From Eonycteris spelaea (taxonomy: Eukaryota > Chordata > Mammalia > Chiroptera > Pteropodidae), in the NCBI GenBank assembly GCA_003508835.1, contig PUFA01000066.1, positions 9,442,501-9,506,500 of the forward strand: a DNA stretch of 64,000 bases, given 5' to 3'. The notes beneath the pieces are model-generated. The model was not told the origin of the DNA. It saw only the letters and a program-made list of their open reading frames with translations, and made no database searches. Shown here in pieces: positions 11,621 to 23,744 of the stretch (the first letter of the stretch is position 1; each line of letters starts with the position of its first letter). Both the position numbers and the translations under genes were made by a program.

Positions 11621-13550
11621 CAGGCTCCTCGTGTTCTCGCATCCCGAGACGCACGCCGACGATCTCCCGGGAGCGTGAGCAGGACTCGGGTGCTTCTCAG
11701 GGACGAGCGGGTGAGACTCCGGGGGACGGAGCCACTCACTCCCCAGAAGAGCAGCCGTTAGCGCCACACGCGTGTGCCCCGGAGGGGACAGGCCCGCGGC
11801 TTGAGGGCGAGGCGCAGTGGGCTTCTCGGAGTCAGGCTGTCACATCGGCAGGACCAGGGTTGCTCTGAGGAGGGCGGGTCGTGTCTACTGTGGGACAAAA
11901 GGGTGACTGTGTCGCGGGTGCCACCGGAGAGGCCAGGCCCCTGTCAGGGAGGGCAGACAGGCAGGTCTGGGGCCAGGATGGCGAGCGGGCCTGAGTGAGC
12001 ACTGGGCCGTGAAGGACGGTGAGAGGCAGGAAGCCAGCTTCCGGAGCTGGACGGCCCTGTCCCCTGCGGGCCCCGCCTCCATGCCCTGCTGCTGCTGGGG
12101 CCTCGGCGATGAGGGGCGATGCGGGGGGGGGGGCACGCCCTGTGCCTCCTCCAGGTGCAGGATGCAGACAGAAAGGGCCCCGTGGCTCTTAGAAGGGAGC
12201 CGTCCCACAGCTCAGCTCCCGCCACCTCCAGTCCACGCATCGGGCGGGTTTGCACACTCACTGCCGTGCTGGGCGCCCAGAGGGGGCCACGCAGTTTCCT
12301 GGGGACAAGCCATCATCTGACCCACGTGGAAAGCCGAGGCCAACGGGCAAGAGCGCGGACATGGCTGGCAGGGTTTCCTGAGTCTGAGGCTGCTCGAGGC
12401 CCCTGCAGGCAGGTGGCTCGCCCGGGCTCCGGGGTCGGACACCTCTGGCCATTTCCAGACGCGCCTCCGCCACGGGGCGGTCCTGGAGGGGTCCTGCACC
12501 CCCCGACACCAGCTCTCCAGGCTGCCCAGCCCCTCAGGGCACTGTGACGCTGACTCGGGCCACCGCTCACAGTGGCACGCATGCCTCAGACCCACTGCCG
12601 AAGGCCACCGTGGACACGATGTCTGAGTCTCTCGCTCAGCCCCCAGAACCGCCACCACAGGACACTCAGCCAGGGGGACCGCGTGTCGCAGCACTGGACT
12701 TCTGCCCTCCCCGTGGCCCCCCAGCCACCCCCGAAGACCCCGCTCCCGTTGCCTCCGCCGGGGCTGCGGTCTCTGGGCAGAAGCGTCTCGCTGACTTTCC
12801 CCCTGACCTGGCCCCCCGGGGGGCCCTTCCTCTCTCTGGCCGCCCCCTCTGTGGGGCTGAGGCTGCAGAGGTGGCGAGCCGTCCGCCGGCTTAGAAGCCA
12901 AACGGTCGCTGCCCTGGCCCATCTGCACGTCGTGAAATCCTTTTCCGCAAAGTAAATCCAAAACATTTAAGCCATCTCGATCTTCGTGGGCGGTGGTATT
13001 TCGGACAACACGGCAGCGAACACCCGTCCAGTTAAATCTTGAAGGCGCATCAGCGCTGATGTTTTCGGGCAAGTGTCCCCAAGTTAAATTTCCCTGCCCA
13101 CGGCGTCGCAAACCCTGAAGGCTTTCGCTCTCTCTTGCAGACCCTGCAGGCTTGCCCTGGAGACAGCCAGCCGCCTCGCAGCCAAGGTGCACGTACGGGA
13201 GAAGAGTACATTTACAGTGTTACAGGCAGTTAAACCAAAACAGAACAGTTAGTAAGCGGGGTTTCTCCTGACCGCGTCCTGGCGTCGAAGGGTCTGTGTT
13301 CTCTCTTCACTCTGGAGACACGAAGAGCCGGGAATCGAAGTAACGGTGTCACGCTCCAGCGCTGGCGTCGGGAGAGGTCACGCGTCAGCGGCAAACCCCA
13401 AAGCCCCGAACGGTCCTCCTTGGAGCCAACGCGCTTGCCGGCACCCTCACGGGTCTCAGGGCTGGTGTGGGAAGCGCAAGGTCGAAGTGTGATTTGTCTC
13501 TTTTTTTTGGTTAGTGTTCCAGCCTGAATAGTACAGTCTGAGAGCTGTCC
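11621..13550. other. GC/CpG-rich intergenic DNA with poly-G tract
   Basis: Dense GC sequence with an 11-base G run at 12123-12133. The largest frame, on the minus strand at 12212-13192, has low-complexity Gly/Arg/Pro/Ser composition and no domain that I know. I do not support a gene here. Confidence 0.5.
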
Positions 13551-13551
13551 T

Positions 13552-13590
13552 GCACACGCACGCACACGCACGCACACGCACGCACACACA
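13552..13590 (+). repeat. (CACACG)n-type microsatellite
   Basis: The tract alternates CGCACACGCA units before ending in plain CACACACA. It is a short hexamer/decamer-type simple repeat with several CpGs. Confidence 0.9.
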
Positions 13591-13859
13591 TGGGTGTATA
13601 CGAACAGAGCGAAGTTCCAAGTGTATCTGTGCCCAGTGAAAACGTTTCGCGTCCATTGTGAGGCGTGAGAAAGAGCTCCTCCCCCCTCGGACGGTGGACG
13701 TGGCCGAACAGTCCCGCAACGTCTTCTCTATGAAACTGTTCTCACCCCTTGTGCGTAGCTACAGCTCGGGTGCCTGTGGACAGCGTCCCCATCCCTCTCC
13801 CTGGGCTCCCCAGCTCGGGCACGGTCAACGAGAGGGTGACGGGCAAGGCCACTAACAGA

Positions 13860-14105
13860 CAGCGACCTAGAAGGGGAGGGTTTGTAATCGGTTAAGAAGC
13901 TCGACCTGAATTCGTATTAGATTTTTCCTTGTGTTTAATTAAGTCTAATTACACAATGCCGACATATTCCTGGCACCCGAGTTGGGATCACGCTAAATGT
14001 TTCATGCGAGTGAAGGACTAGGCTGTGCTTCTGATCTATAGCCAGCCGTCCACTCCCTCTCCAGAGCACTTTTACTTACCTCTGCTTCTGTGTAATAAGC
14101 TGCAC
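13860..14105. promoter_or_regulatory. AT-rich block with paired homeodomain sites, candidate enhancer
   Basis: A small AT-rich island in GC-rich DNA. It carries two identical TAATTA cores at 13936-13941 and 13946-13951, exactly 10 bases apart, so both face the same side of the helix. I see no transposon signature across it. TAATTA is the core site of many homeodomain proteins. Enhancer function is inference. Confidence 0.4.
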
Positions 14106-15589
14106 TTCAAAGGGACTTGTGAAAAACGCCAGCACGGGCCGGCCACGTCACCGCCCGGCAAACCGGAGAGAGAGGCGCCCGGCCAGCGTGGCCTGTGTGA
14201 GCCGCCGGCGGGCTTCGCGGGCCCTGGGCGGCGGCTTCCTGTGATGCGAGCGGGAGGTGAGAGGCACTAGGGAGGCTCCGGGCAGCTCCGCCGACCGTCA
14301 AGGACTCGGCGCCCGAGGACGCCCAGTCCACGGGGGACACAGCCCTGGGCGCGTTTCGCAGCTGCGTGTCGTCCAGCCCCCACGTCCCGAAGGGCCATCG
14401 GCTGTAGCATGAAGCCAGTTCCGGCACGTCTTCACCTCCTCGCCCGCTCCCAACCCCTTCGGAAACAGAGTCACTTTGCAGCGCTGAGCTCCTAGGTCGA
14501 AGGAGAGGCTGTAGTTGTTTCTGGAAGCCAAACCGGAGATGCTGAGTAAGGGCGTCTGCAGAACGCCATGCTTCGCTCCGAAGGCGCCGGGCTCCTCGGT
14601 ATCCATCCGGGCCCGGGGGCTTCTCACAGGGGAAATCCACATTGCTCTGCGCCTACATAGCAGTCGGCACAGAGCCAGCCGAACCCTGAGCTGCGCTCCA
14701 TTTCTCTAATGATTCCTAATCCTGTCAGCGTATTCAGGAACGAAGGACAGACTTGTGTCGTGAGTTTTCAACTGGCCGGCTCTGTGTCATCGGTTTCTCG
14801 GGGTTTTATAGACCCCCCCTCCCCGAGGCACAGCTCTCTGGGTGGGACGCTGCACTGGCACATGCTCCGGGCTCTCCCCGCCCCCCCTCCCCCCCCCCCC
14901 CGCCGCCTCTGAGCGTCCCGCCAAGGCCTGCGGAGAGACGCCGAGGGACCCAGGCCGCCCGGCCGAGTCGCGCGTGTGCCCCGCAGCGGCCGCGGGCCCC
15001 ATGTGAGCGGGCACAGCTCCCTTTGGGGACACACTGGCCAGCACGCTGACCGCCGTGGGTGCCATGGCACAGTCCCGTCGGCCTCCTGCTCCTGCTCCGT
15101 CTGGAAAGGTCGGTCACAGGGCTGGGGCCGTCCTCTCACAGGGGTCCCCCGCAGCCATCGGACGCAGCGCCCCTTCGTGCCCGCAGCCGAGACGGGGCCC
15201 GCCCTCCCTTCCTGCTGTTGAAACCTCCATTCTCGTGTGAAACGCACCGGCCCTGCTCAGCTTAACCTCGCCGACTGGGCGACAACTCACGGACAGAGTG
15301 GAGGCCTCCACTGCGGCCGGAGCCTGGGGGGTTCAGGCTGGGGGGTTCGGTCGTCAGATCAGAGGTGGGGAGCCCCCGCCGAGCGCTGGGGCACCGTGTG
15401 CCTCGGGCAGCAGCAGCATACCGAGCTCGCCGCAGGCGAAGCAGCGGCCAGGCGCCCGGCAAGTCACTCTAATCCGCCCGCCGCGGCCTCTGCCCGCGGC
15501 AGAACCACCCAGCCGGGAAGCCACAGCCCTCCCGTCCGCGATCGAACACACAAGTTCAATCTTCTCCTCCCACCGCTGCTGCCAGAGAG
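14106..15589. other. GC-rich intergenic DNA with poly-C tract
   Basis: CpG-containing unique sequence. A C run interrupted by one T (14881-14901) makes the minus strand strongly G-quadruplex-prone. Open frames here are compositionally biased and overlap on both strands. Confidence 0.5.
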
Positions 15590-16430
15590 ACAGAATAAAA
15601 CGTCCAGCATTTTTCAAGAGGAGGATGTCACACAGATTGAAGTTCCTGGCAACCGGTCCATTGATAGACCAACCGGCCTGGGGTTTTCAGCCTCGCACAA
15701 TCACAAGGCACCAAGCCGGGCATTTTTCACTCATTCAGTCACATTCATAGGATCGCATTTACATTTTCTGGGTAATAAATCAAAAGCGAGATACCATTGT
15801 TTCTAATTTATCTTACAGACTGCTCTAGTGATATCCTGCCACTGTGAATATTTCTAATATTTCTTAAAAACCGTAAGATAAACGGGTCCTGAATCTCGAA
15901 TGTGGTAGTTATCTTCATATCTTAAAACTTTATTTCGGGAGCGGTGCTTCCTTTTCTTTCTGGTTGCTAATGCAAGCAATGTACAAATTGTGTCAAGCAA
16001 GCATTAACTGCGGACATTAAAATACTGGCTTTGCTCAAACCTGTCTTACAGAGAGAAAATATTAACGGCCATAAGGAGATCTAGCATGCCAAGCATATGA
16101 ATTATGAATCAAAGGACAAAAATGTGGGGTTTTTTCTTTCTGCATAGACATAGAGCAGGATATGATATGCCTAAGGGGAAAAAAACATTTGTGCTCTTGA
16201 AGCATTTTACCTGTTTATTCAACAAAACGAATGCCTCCCCCACTTCCACCCAAGCACGTTGCACCCCGAACGCAGCCCGCAAACATGGTCGACCGGCTGA
16301 CGGATGGCAACTCCTAACCGTGGGACATCGTCGTCGTTTGGGCTCTATCTACTACTTCAGGATTTGCAATGTAGACAGGTTTGGCTTAAAAATTACTTTT
16401 ACGATCTTCACGGGGAGCGGGGCGTGGTAG
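15590..16430. promoter_or_regulatory. Long AT-rich repeat-free block, candidate conserved element
   Basis: About 840 bases of AT-rich unique sequence between GC-rich flanks, without recognisable LINE, SINE or LTR structure. It includes a SOX-type CATTGTT near 15797, GATA-type motifs and the phrase TTGCTAATGCAAGCAATG near 15964. Motif density and repeat absence are typical of ultraconserved-type developmental enhancers. This is a prediction, not a demonstration. Confidence 0.4.
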
Positions 16431-17149
16431 ACAGCTTGGCACACGCGTGATCCAGGGTCTGGGCACAGGGGCGCATGCCACCGCCCAGAGGGCTGGAGAC
16501 ATCCATTTCCCCATCAATGCTTATTCTGTGCTCGTTATAAACCGTACTGTCCTGTGACTAATTTTTACTACGAAATAATATGGCTTCTTACAATTAGGAA
16601 CTAATTCCGAAGTCTACGCTATAAAAAGCGAAATGCCCTTCGTTTGCACTTCTCCGATGCTGGGTGCGGCTCTCCACCCCGCCCCCCCCCCCGCCCCAGG
16701 GGCGTTCTCCAGGCGGGTGGACCCCAGGGCGTCAATGTGGAAGCAGAAGGGCTGAATCTGACTGCTGGTCACCTTCTCGCAACCCAAAGGAAGGGGTCTG
16801 CTGGTGTCACGTCTTATGCTTGCAGACTGTCGCACGAGGAAAAGCGTCCTTTGTTCCCCGAGGCCAACAAAACACTGCATCCTCCCCGAGGCGGCTGGGC
16901 TGGGCGCACCCCCTGATGGAGCCGGATTTAATCTTTACTGTCATCACTCACTTTCCCTCACGTGCGTTGAAAGTGCGTCCGTGCATTTTCTTCTTCCTAG
17001 CGGTATAGGTTTTTGGTTGTTTGCATTTATTACAAAATAACCCATGTCAGCTGTAATAAATGCAGATAACAGATGTACGTAAAGTAAACCCCACCCACAT
17101 GCAATGCCATCTGCAGAGAACTGAACACGTGTGTGCAGCTCCGGACCTC
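16431..17149. other. Intergenic DNA, no supported gene
   Basis: Mixed sequence including a C-rich run near 16678-16697. I recognise no gene or repeat family. Confidence 0.5.
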
Positions 17150-17285
17150 TGCTTTAATGCATGGATGCACGCATGTGCACACAGCTGCACTCGCAGAGTC
17201 ACGTGTGCACGCACAGAACACATACACATGCACACGTACATGCAGAGGCATGCACTACCAACATACGCACAGACACGCACACGGT
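17150..17285 (+). repeat. CA/CATG-rich simple sequence
   Basis: A run of GCATGCAC, GTGCACAC and ACACATGC variants, similar in texture to the arrays near 1449-1898 and 30440-30640 but shorter and more degraded. Confidence 0.7.
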
Positions 17286-18360
17286 AAACTTAGTTTTCCT
17301 ACTGTCTTTTTAACAAAATTAGGATTCCACAACGCACACCATCCTGCAGTTTGCTTTCTGTACCCATGTCCGTGCGTGGGACGGGCCACATTCTCCTCAG
17401 GCGGCTCGCACTTCGCTTAGCGCACCTCGGGGCTCGGCTGTCCCCCCGCCCCACCCCGTGCACTGGAGTCACAGACGCTGCCACGACAAGCCTTCTCTGC
17501 ACGCGCTGTGGCACGTGCCTGCTGGTATTTCTTTAGAACGGGACTTAAGGGGATGGACTGGCCAGGTGAGAACGAGCACCTGGAAGTCATATGGTGGCAG
17601 GAGCGGCCAGTTCTTGTCACTCCCCATTCTCCCGACGGTGTGGGCGGGTGCTAGTGCCAGCGTCCGCATGGCTCCCCTCCACCCCGTCACCCGAAAGACT
17701 CCCACGGGCTGTCCGCAGCAATCCGCCCCCAGGGAGACTGTTCCGAGGAGCCACAGGTTGTCTCAGTCCCCTCGGCGTGTTAGGAGGAGGCGGCGTGACA
17801 TTGTGACAACACATTGTAACACTGTAACACGTCTGGGGCGGCAGGTCGACGGAAGACGCTAAATCACGTCGCTCTCACCTGTCTCCCCCTGTGAACAGGA
17901 TGCGACACGTCCTGCCTTTGAAATAGCCAATTAGAAGCAGAGGAGGAGGGGCATTAAAGTGGAATTTCCTAAAAGTTTCACACTTCTCCCTCTTCTCGCA
18001 GAAGAATGAAATAGTCTAATCAGGCCTGGCAGCTAAATGGGACCGCCCGAGGACTGCACGATGCCAAGACGGTCCCCGCCACCCTCCACAAAACACAGCG
18101 TGCCCTTGACCTTGACGAACAACGGGGTTCGCGAGGACCCTCCGACAAAGACCTGCAGTGTTCGCCTGGCTTCCGCCCCAGCGGGCCCAGGCGCATGCGC
18201 AGAAGCTTGCTTCATTTAGCGTTAACATCACGTGAGCCATGACACTAATGAGCACCATAATCTCCGGCATGACAGACCCGAGGGGCTTTGTAGGCCCCTT
18301 GCGACCTGGCATTTGTGTGGTCTGAGGGCACGTAGCTGTTGCAACCTCATTTTTGCAACT
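17286..18360. other. Intergenic DNA, small AT-rich patch
   Basis: Mostly GC-rich unique DNA. A patch at 17925-18025 (AGCCAATTAG, GGCATTAAAG, AGTCTAATCAGG) is AT-richer and could be part of a regulatory element. ACATTGTAACACTGTAACAC near 17811 is a short local repeat. No gene supported. Confidence 0.45.
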
Positions 18361-19343
18361 TAATTCTGGAGCGAGTAACCCGTTCTAACAAGAGCACATG
18401 ACATCCAGGTGCTCTGGTTCTTCGGCTAGCTACATTTGGGGAGAAAAGGGAAAAAAATAGATAACTAACCATGATTTAACAGAACTGGCATGCCATTTAT
18501 TCAACAATTTTTCAAAATCCTGTGTTTGCAGCATCGCCCTCATTAAAAAGCCTCTAAGCAGGATGAGAGTCTGGGTCCTGTATATATTAATAAAATCATT
18601 GATTTTCACCAAGCCAGCTTCTCGCCAGCATCGGGGGCCCTAACAGGACGGTGCGGAAACACTGCTCATGTCAATTTTCAACGTACCCCTGTTAATAACC
18701 AATTCTGAGAGCACATCTCTTATTTGTAAAAGCAAATTGCTCGAAAAAGCAATTGCCACCGGCTTTCTGCGTTTCTAGTTCTAGCATGTACCTTCATGGA
18801 AAATTTATAGGCAAGATTTTCTAAATTCCTCTATATCCCATAGAGCACGGATGTTTCTCATACATTTAGATACATATGTGACTTGGTGATTTTTTTCAAT
18901 GACAACCCGCATGAATTTGAAATGAGGTTACGTGTGTGGTGCATCAATTAAATAGCTCCTGTTGAAAGATTAAAAATGAAAGTCGAAAAGAGTCGAAGCC
19001 GCAGACCTACGGAAAAACGCGAGCTTGCATCATCTCCGTCCCTCCCACGGACAGCCAAAGCCGCGATGCTGGAGCCTCACTGGCCTGGACAGTCAGTGCC
19101 AAAGGCTCTGGGAACTGAGGCTGGGAAATGAAGGGCTTTGTGGCAGAGTCCAGGGAAGCGATCGTTCTCAGGAATTATTGATTGAACGATAAATCAAGTA
19201 ATGTTGGCGTCAAGTAGAGAGAGCAGACCCCGCCCGGTAAATAAGGGAACGATACATTTTAAAATGCAATTGTTGCAAAGGGCAGTAAGTAATCACTCTA
19301 GTAAATAAATTGCTTGGTGCTGAATGTATTTGAAGTTCCAAGT
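18361..19343. promoter_or_regulatory. AT-rich block, candidate conserved element
   Basis: AT-rich unique sequence with paired motifs such as AAGCAAATTGCTCG and AAGCAATTGCC (about 18730-18755) and several TTAAT/ATTAA sites. I see no transposon hallmarks. Composition and texture suggest a conserved non-coding element, to be tested by alignment. Confidence 0.35.
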
Positions 19344-19346
19344 ATG

Positions 19347-19377
<31 letters not shown>

Positions 19378-19386
19378 TGTGTGTGT
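19344..19386 (+). repeat. (GT)n dinucleotide microsatellite, interrupted
   Basis: About 21 GT/TG repeats interrupted once by an extra G at about 19371. Likely length-polymorphic. Confidence 0.95.
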
Positions 19387-20879
19387 ACATATAAAATAAA
19401 GCAAAACAGAAAAATAAGTAGGATCATGATGTGAACAGAACTAAGATAACCTATCAAGTCATGCTGCTGATAACAACTTGGGGACAACAAATAGTGAGGC
19501 AAAGCCAGGAACTGGGTAATGAGGGTACTGATAAAAACAAGGTAAGTCCATATGGGTATAAAAGCTGTGGCGTCCAGGGCAGGCGCCCAGAGTAATGTGC
19601 CTGTCCTGGACGAGGTTCAAGGATACCGCTGGGGTTCAACGTGACCCCGGGAACCCAGCAGGAGTGCAGGCTGCGGCCCGTCAGCCTGTGCCCTGCTGGT
19701 CGTTTTTGCCAGGCATGTGTGGCGCATTTCATTCTGCTTCGTAAGTGACCTGATGATATTTAAATCTTGGGAGATTTCACATAAAAAGTCTGAATTCCTG
19801 GCTCTGTGTAGACAGTGATGCTCCATGGGCATGGTGGCCATCTTCCCACGAGACCAGAGTTTGCTGGAGCAACAGGCCCTCTCCTCCTTGGCCGTGTTGA
19901 CACACCTCGCCCAACGCCGGCGACACTGGAGTCTCGGAACCCTCGTATGCGGGCACACGCGCGTGTGAGCCCACGTCCCTGACAGACCGATTAGACGGCT
20001 CGATGCCGCTCGGCTCAGAGGCTGGGAAGCGGAGGCCGCCCTGGCCCCTATCAGTTTATACACAGCGGCTCCTTCTTTATATGTCACTGTAAAAATCACA
20101 TGAAGGCTACGGGAGATCGTGCGGTGTGTGCTGCGAGGAGAGAAAATCAATTTCTCATTCTTCTCAAAAGCCCACAGAGCGCCTGGAATTTTACCTGAAT
20201 CGAGTAAACAAAATTGCCATCTGTCTTGAATGGGAGAGAAAAAAGTGTTAGAAAAAGTCTTTATTATTCTATTTTCAACTCTCCTCTTATTATTGAAGTT
20301 TGATTTTTCCAGGGCCGGGATTGCTCTGGGTTGACTTGAAGACAAACCCTGCAGAAACCGTGCTTCGGAGATTATAATGGAACCATTTTAAAATTTAAAT
20401 CACCAGTGAAAGATGGAAGTCATGTGCTTGGGAAACTGTGTGTGCGGTTTTTGTTTTTTTTTTTTTTTAGGCATTTATTTTCCGTGAAAAGTGCAGCCGA
20501 CCCAGCACTGGCTCCCCAGCCTAACTGTCCCATCGTACGGCTGGTGAAGCCATTGAAAGGTGAGCATGACCTTGGACTTGCCAAGGTCATGATAGCAAGC
20601 TGTCTGTCTCCTGAGTGTAGACGAGGTGCACCACACCGCAGCCGCTTCCTGGAGAGGGGAGCAAGCACCTCACATCTGAAGATGAGGAGACATCCCAAGG
20701 TGACCTGAGACCCTCGCAGAGGGCCTGTCTACACCTCTGGGACAAAACAGGCTTCTGACACCACCCACTTGGAGATGATCCCTCTGGATTACTGCTCTGC
20801 GGTGGATACGACAGGACCTGTCCACGTGCAGCAAGTCACCTCTGGCATTCGGGGTGGGACAGCAACACACAGGACGCTC
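19387..20879. other. Intergenic DNA with AT-rich stretch and poly-T tract
   Basis: Contains an AT-rich unique stretch at about 20050-20400 and a T run at about 20454-20469. The T run could be the poly-A trace of a reverse-strand retroposon, but the DNA to its right has no recognisable SINE or LINE body. No gene supported. Confidence 0.45.
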
Positions 20880-20929
20880 TTCACAACATGTGACGGATGG
20901 CTTGGCCCTCGGTGCTGAGACGCTGCTGG

Positions 20930-21115
20930 AGGGTCGAACATTACAGAATTCAAACCCTGGTCCCGCTTGTCCATCGGGGGAAGTTGTTTGATTGTAAGTG
21001 TCATCTGTAAAGCAAGAATAGTAACTCATACTCCACAAGAATTCAGTGAGGTAACATGAAAAGTATACCTCAAAGTACGCAAAGAGATTGCTAACACTTG
21101 TTGTCATTGTTACAG
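20930..21115 (+). mobile_element. MIR SINE, sense orientation
   Basis: Matches MIR in order: GAATTCAAACCCTGGTCCCG (MIR GGGTTCAAATCCCGGCTCTG), a TTGATTGTAAGTGTCATC CTGTAAAGCAAGAATAGTAAC-like region (MIR TCATCTGTAAAATGGGGATAAT), then TCAGTGAGGTAACATGAAAAG, then ACTTGTTGTCATTGTTAC near the MIR 3' end. This is one of the clearest MIRs in the window. Confidence 0.8.
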
Positions 21116-21479
21116 GTGACATCTCTCGGGAACTGATTAGATGTGGCCAGAAAACTGTCACCTCCCGGCGCTTGTACCGGTAACTTAGAACAACGTTTCT
21201 GAAGCGATGACTTGGGGATAGGAGGTGTGTGTAGTGGAGCCCGAGGCCCACCAGCTGTGCCGGAGGGGACGGCGAAACCCAGCCCCATCCCAGCGCGCAC
21301 CTGCCCCATGTCCAGGGGACAGAAAGGCTCACTGCACGGCCTTCACCGACGTTCCCGTAGTGGAAACGTTTGCTTCCTTTCGTGGATTTGGCCGTTATCA
21401 TCATCTCTGGTCTTGAGGGAGGAAACAGGAATTTATCCGAGTTAATAAGGCCACCTGGAGGAGACGTCTCCAGAACGCG

Positions 21480-22520
21480 GGGCAGGGCCAGGACACCGAG
21501 GCAGGTGGTTTTCCTGGGTTTCCCTTCAGGGCCCAGCGTTGCCATGGCTTCAGACCACCGCGTCTGCCCCAGGGGGCTCCGGCGGGCCCTAGGGACCCTC
21601 GTGGGCTTTTCTTGGGCCAAACGACAGGCCACTAACAGGCATAGCAACTGCCCCAAACTATCGGGGGACCCCGAGCACAAAGGGGCGGGCCTGCTTCACT
21701 CCCAGCGAAAGCCGCGGGGCGCACGTGACTCGGGGGCCAGGTGAGCTGCGTTTTTTTCTGATTGGGATTCGGGGCTCCGACGGCGGGAGGCCCGGCCCCC
21801 GGGCGGCGGACCCGCCCACCCCGGCACCGGCGACCGGCAAAGGGCATCATGGCCCGGGAGGCGTCCGTCCCATCGGCAGGTGTCCAGGCCCCTCTGGCCA
21901 GCCAGGGCAACGGGGTCCGGGTCCGCTGTCTAGCCGACGACCTTGCTCTCTCAGCCCGCGCACTGAGTGCTCGAGCCCAGTGCGTGACAGCGACGAAGGC
22001 CCACGCGGAGGAGGCAAACCGCCTCCCCGGGGACCTCGGACCACGCGCTGGTCCACGGCATCAGTCGGCGGGCGAACGGCGCCCGGAGGCCCCCCGCCCG
22101 CAGTGGCCTCGCACCGGCTCCTTGTTTGCGAGAAGCCGCGCCACCTGCTTCCAGGCCCTGGGCGGGGGTGGGGGTCGTCCCTGTCTGGCGGGGTGCTCAT
22201 CCTGTGAGCCGCCGCTGTGCCCGCAGCGGCACTTCGAAGGCTGCCAGCTCCGCCCTCCACTTCCCGTGTGTTTGAAAACCCCACCGAGGTGGCTGTTCCC
22301 AGAGGACCGGGTGCTTCCCAGCGTTCGCCCGGGCTCCATGTTGCCACCCACTCGGAGGCCCGGTTTCTGCTGCTCTGAGCCCCACGTCCTCCCTCCCTCT
22401 CCTCCCGTGGCGAGAGGACCTACCACCTATGTCCCACGGATAGAAAAGACGTCGCTGCATGGGTTGGGTCCGTGTAAATGAGTCGTGTCCGTTCTGGGAG
22501 GGGGCGTCGCGTCCGCCCTC
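21480..22520. other. Orphan CpG-rich block
   Basis: CpG is dense from about 21.5 to 22.5 kb, 39 kb before CDH4 exon 1, including CGGCGGGAGG and GGGCGGCGGACC stretches. The open frames in it (for example 21762-22481, +) are Arg/Pro/Ala-rich and overlap a minus-strand frame, so they look compositional. It may be an orphan CpG island with promoter or enhancer activity, or simply GC-rich DNA of a distal chromosome arm. Confidence 0.4.
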
Positions 22521-23744
22521 GCGGGTCGCTGTCACGCTCCAGCTGTAATTTCAAGCGGATGAAATGGCGTCCACCGCTCGGGACGCTGCTCTGACGTCTT
22601 CTGAAGACGCGTTTGGCCGTGGGATTGCGTGTGGGCGTCCACCCTGGCGGTGGACATTCGTCCCTGGGAGGTGTCTGGAGAGTCGTGATTTGCCGTGCTC
22701 TGCCGGACCCAGGAGCAACAGGACGGCCCGGGGGCTGAACCTGAAATCTGCATGTCCCTTTTTTCTTGTCAGTGTTTCAATGACTAAAACTCATCACCAT
22801 TTTTCACTTTGCTTTCTAAATGGCCAGACGATTCTGTCTTTGGGTCCCTAATCATGGCTTTAAAAGCACCTTCTATGTAGATGGCGACCAAGAATTCAAC
22901 CCCAACAAGGCAGCCGTCAGAGCAGCTTCTTTCCAAATAGCATCAAGTCTCCTTGTCACTGAAATCTCAGCCCGCACCCCTGTAAGAAAGCAAACTAAAA
23001 AGAGAATGAGCTCACCCATGTCCGTCCGCTTTATCCCCGCGTTGCACCTTGTTATTCAGAGAGCCCGAGATCGAGCCGCGTGACTTATGCCCGTCGCTAG
23101 TGCTGTGGACGCTAAGCCTCTGCCAGACCGCTTCACCAGGGAAGGTTACTCCTATTAAGGTATCAAATGGTATCAGCAACACTGTGTGGCTCTAAGATGT
23201 CACTAGCAGAGTTAAATGAGCATTAAGGGGTGAGGCGGGATCTACCCTCTCAGTGACATCTGCCAGCCGGCACCAGGGACCCTGGGGCATGGGAGCGACC
23301 CGTCCCTCCCGGATCAGGCCACCCCTGTCAGACAGACACAATAGCAATTACTTAATTTAACACCATTTCCATTTTTCCAAACCCTGAATAAATACGTTAC
23401 AACCGCTGCTTCGTCAAAGGGAGAGAAAGAGCCGTCTCCTAATGGCTCCCCTGTGGGTTTCACGCCTGTGCGAGCCACGGGGATAACGAACCCACATCCC
23501 TGGGAGACACTGAAAGATAATGGCGATGGAAGCACGCAGAGGCTCCACAGCGCAGATAAGTGTTTTAATTTGCATTTATGGAAATCAAGACGCGGGCCGG
23601 AAACAGGTACCAGGGCGTCCGCTGTCCGAGAGAGGGAGACCGCAGAGCTGCAGGGTGGGGATGCAGAGCAGGGGACAGAGCCATCCGCCACATTGTCCAC
23701 TCTTTCCCCATGGGGCCTGCCACTGGCCGGCTGGTCCCCACACA
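22521..23744. other. Intergenic DNA, no supported gene
   Basis: Mixed composition. The stretch at about 22740-23250 is AT-richer and lacks clear repeats. No gene or RNA recognised. Confidence 0.5.

Noticed and set aside
12212..13192. 326-aa minus-strand frame
   Set aside because: Low complexity, no homology recognised, GC-rich and poly-G context.
20450..20520. Reverse-strand SINE suggested by the T run
   Set aside because: The DNA next to the T run matches no SINE body that I know, and I see no target duplication.
20670..21680. 336-aa minus-strand frame
   Set aside because: It runs through a MIR element and has no coherent domain.
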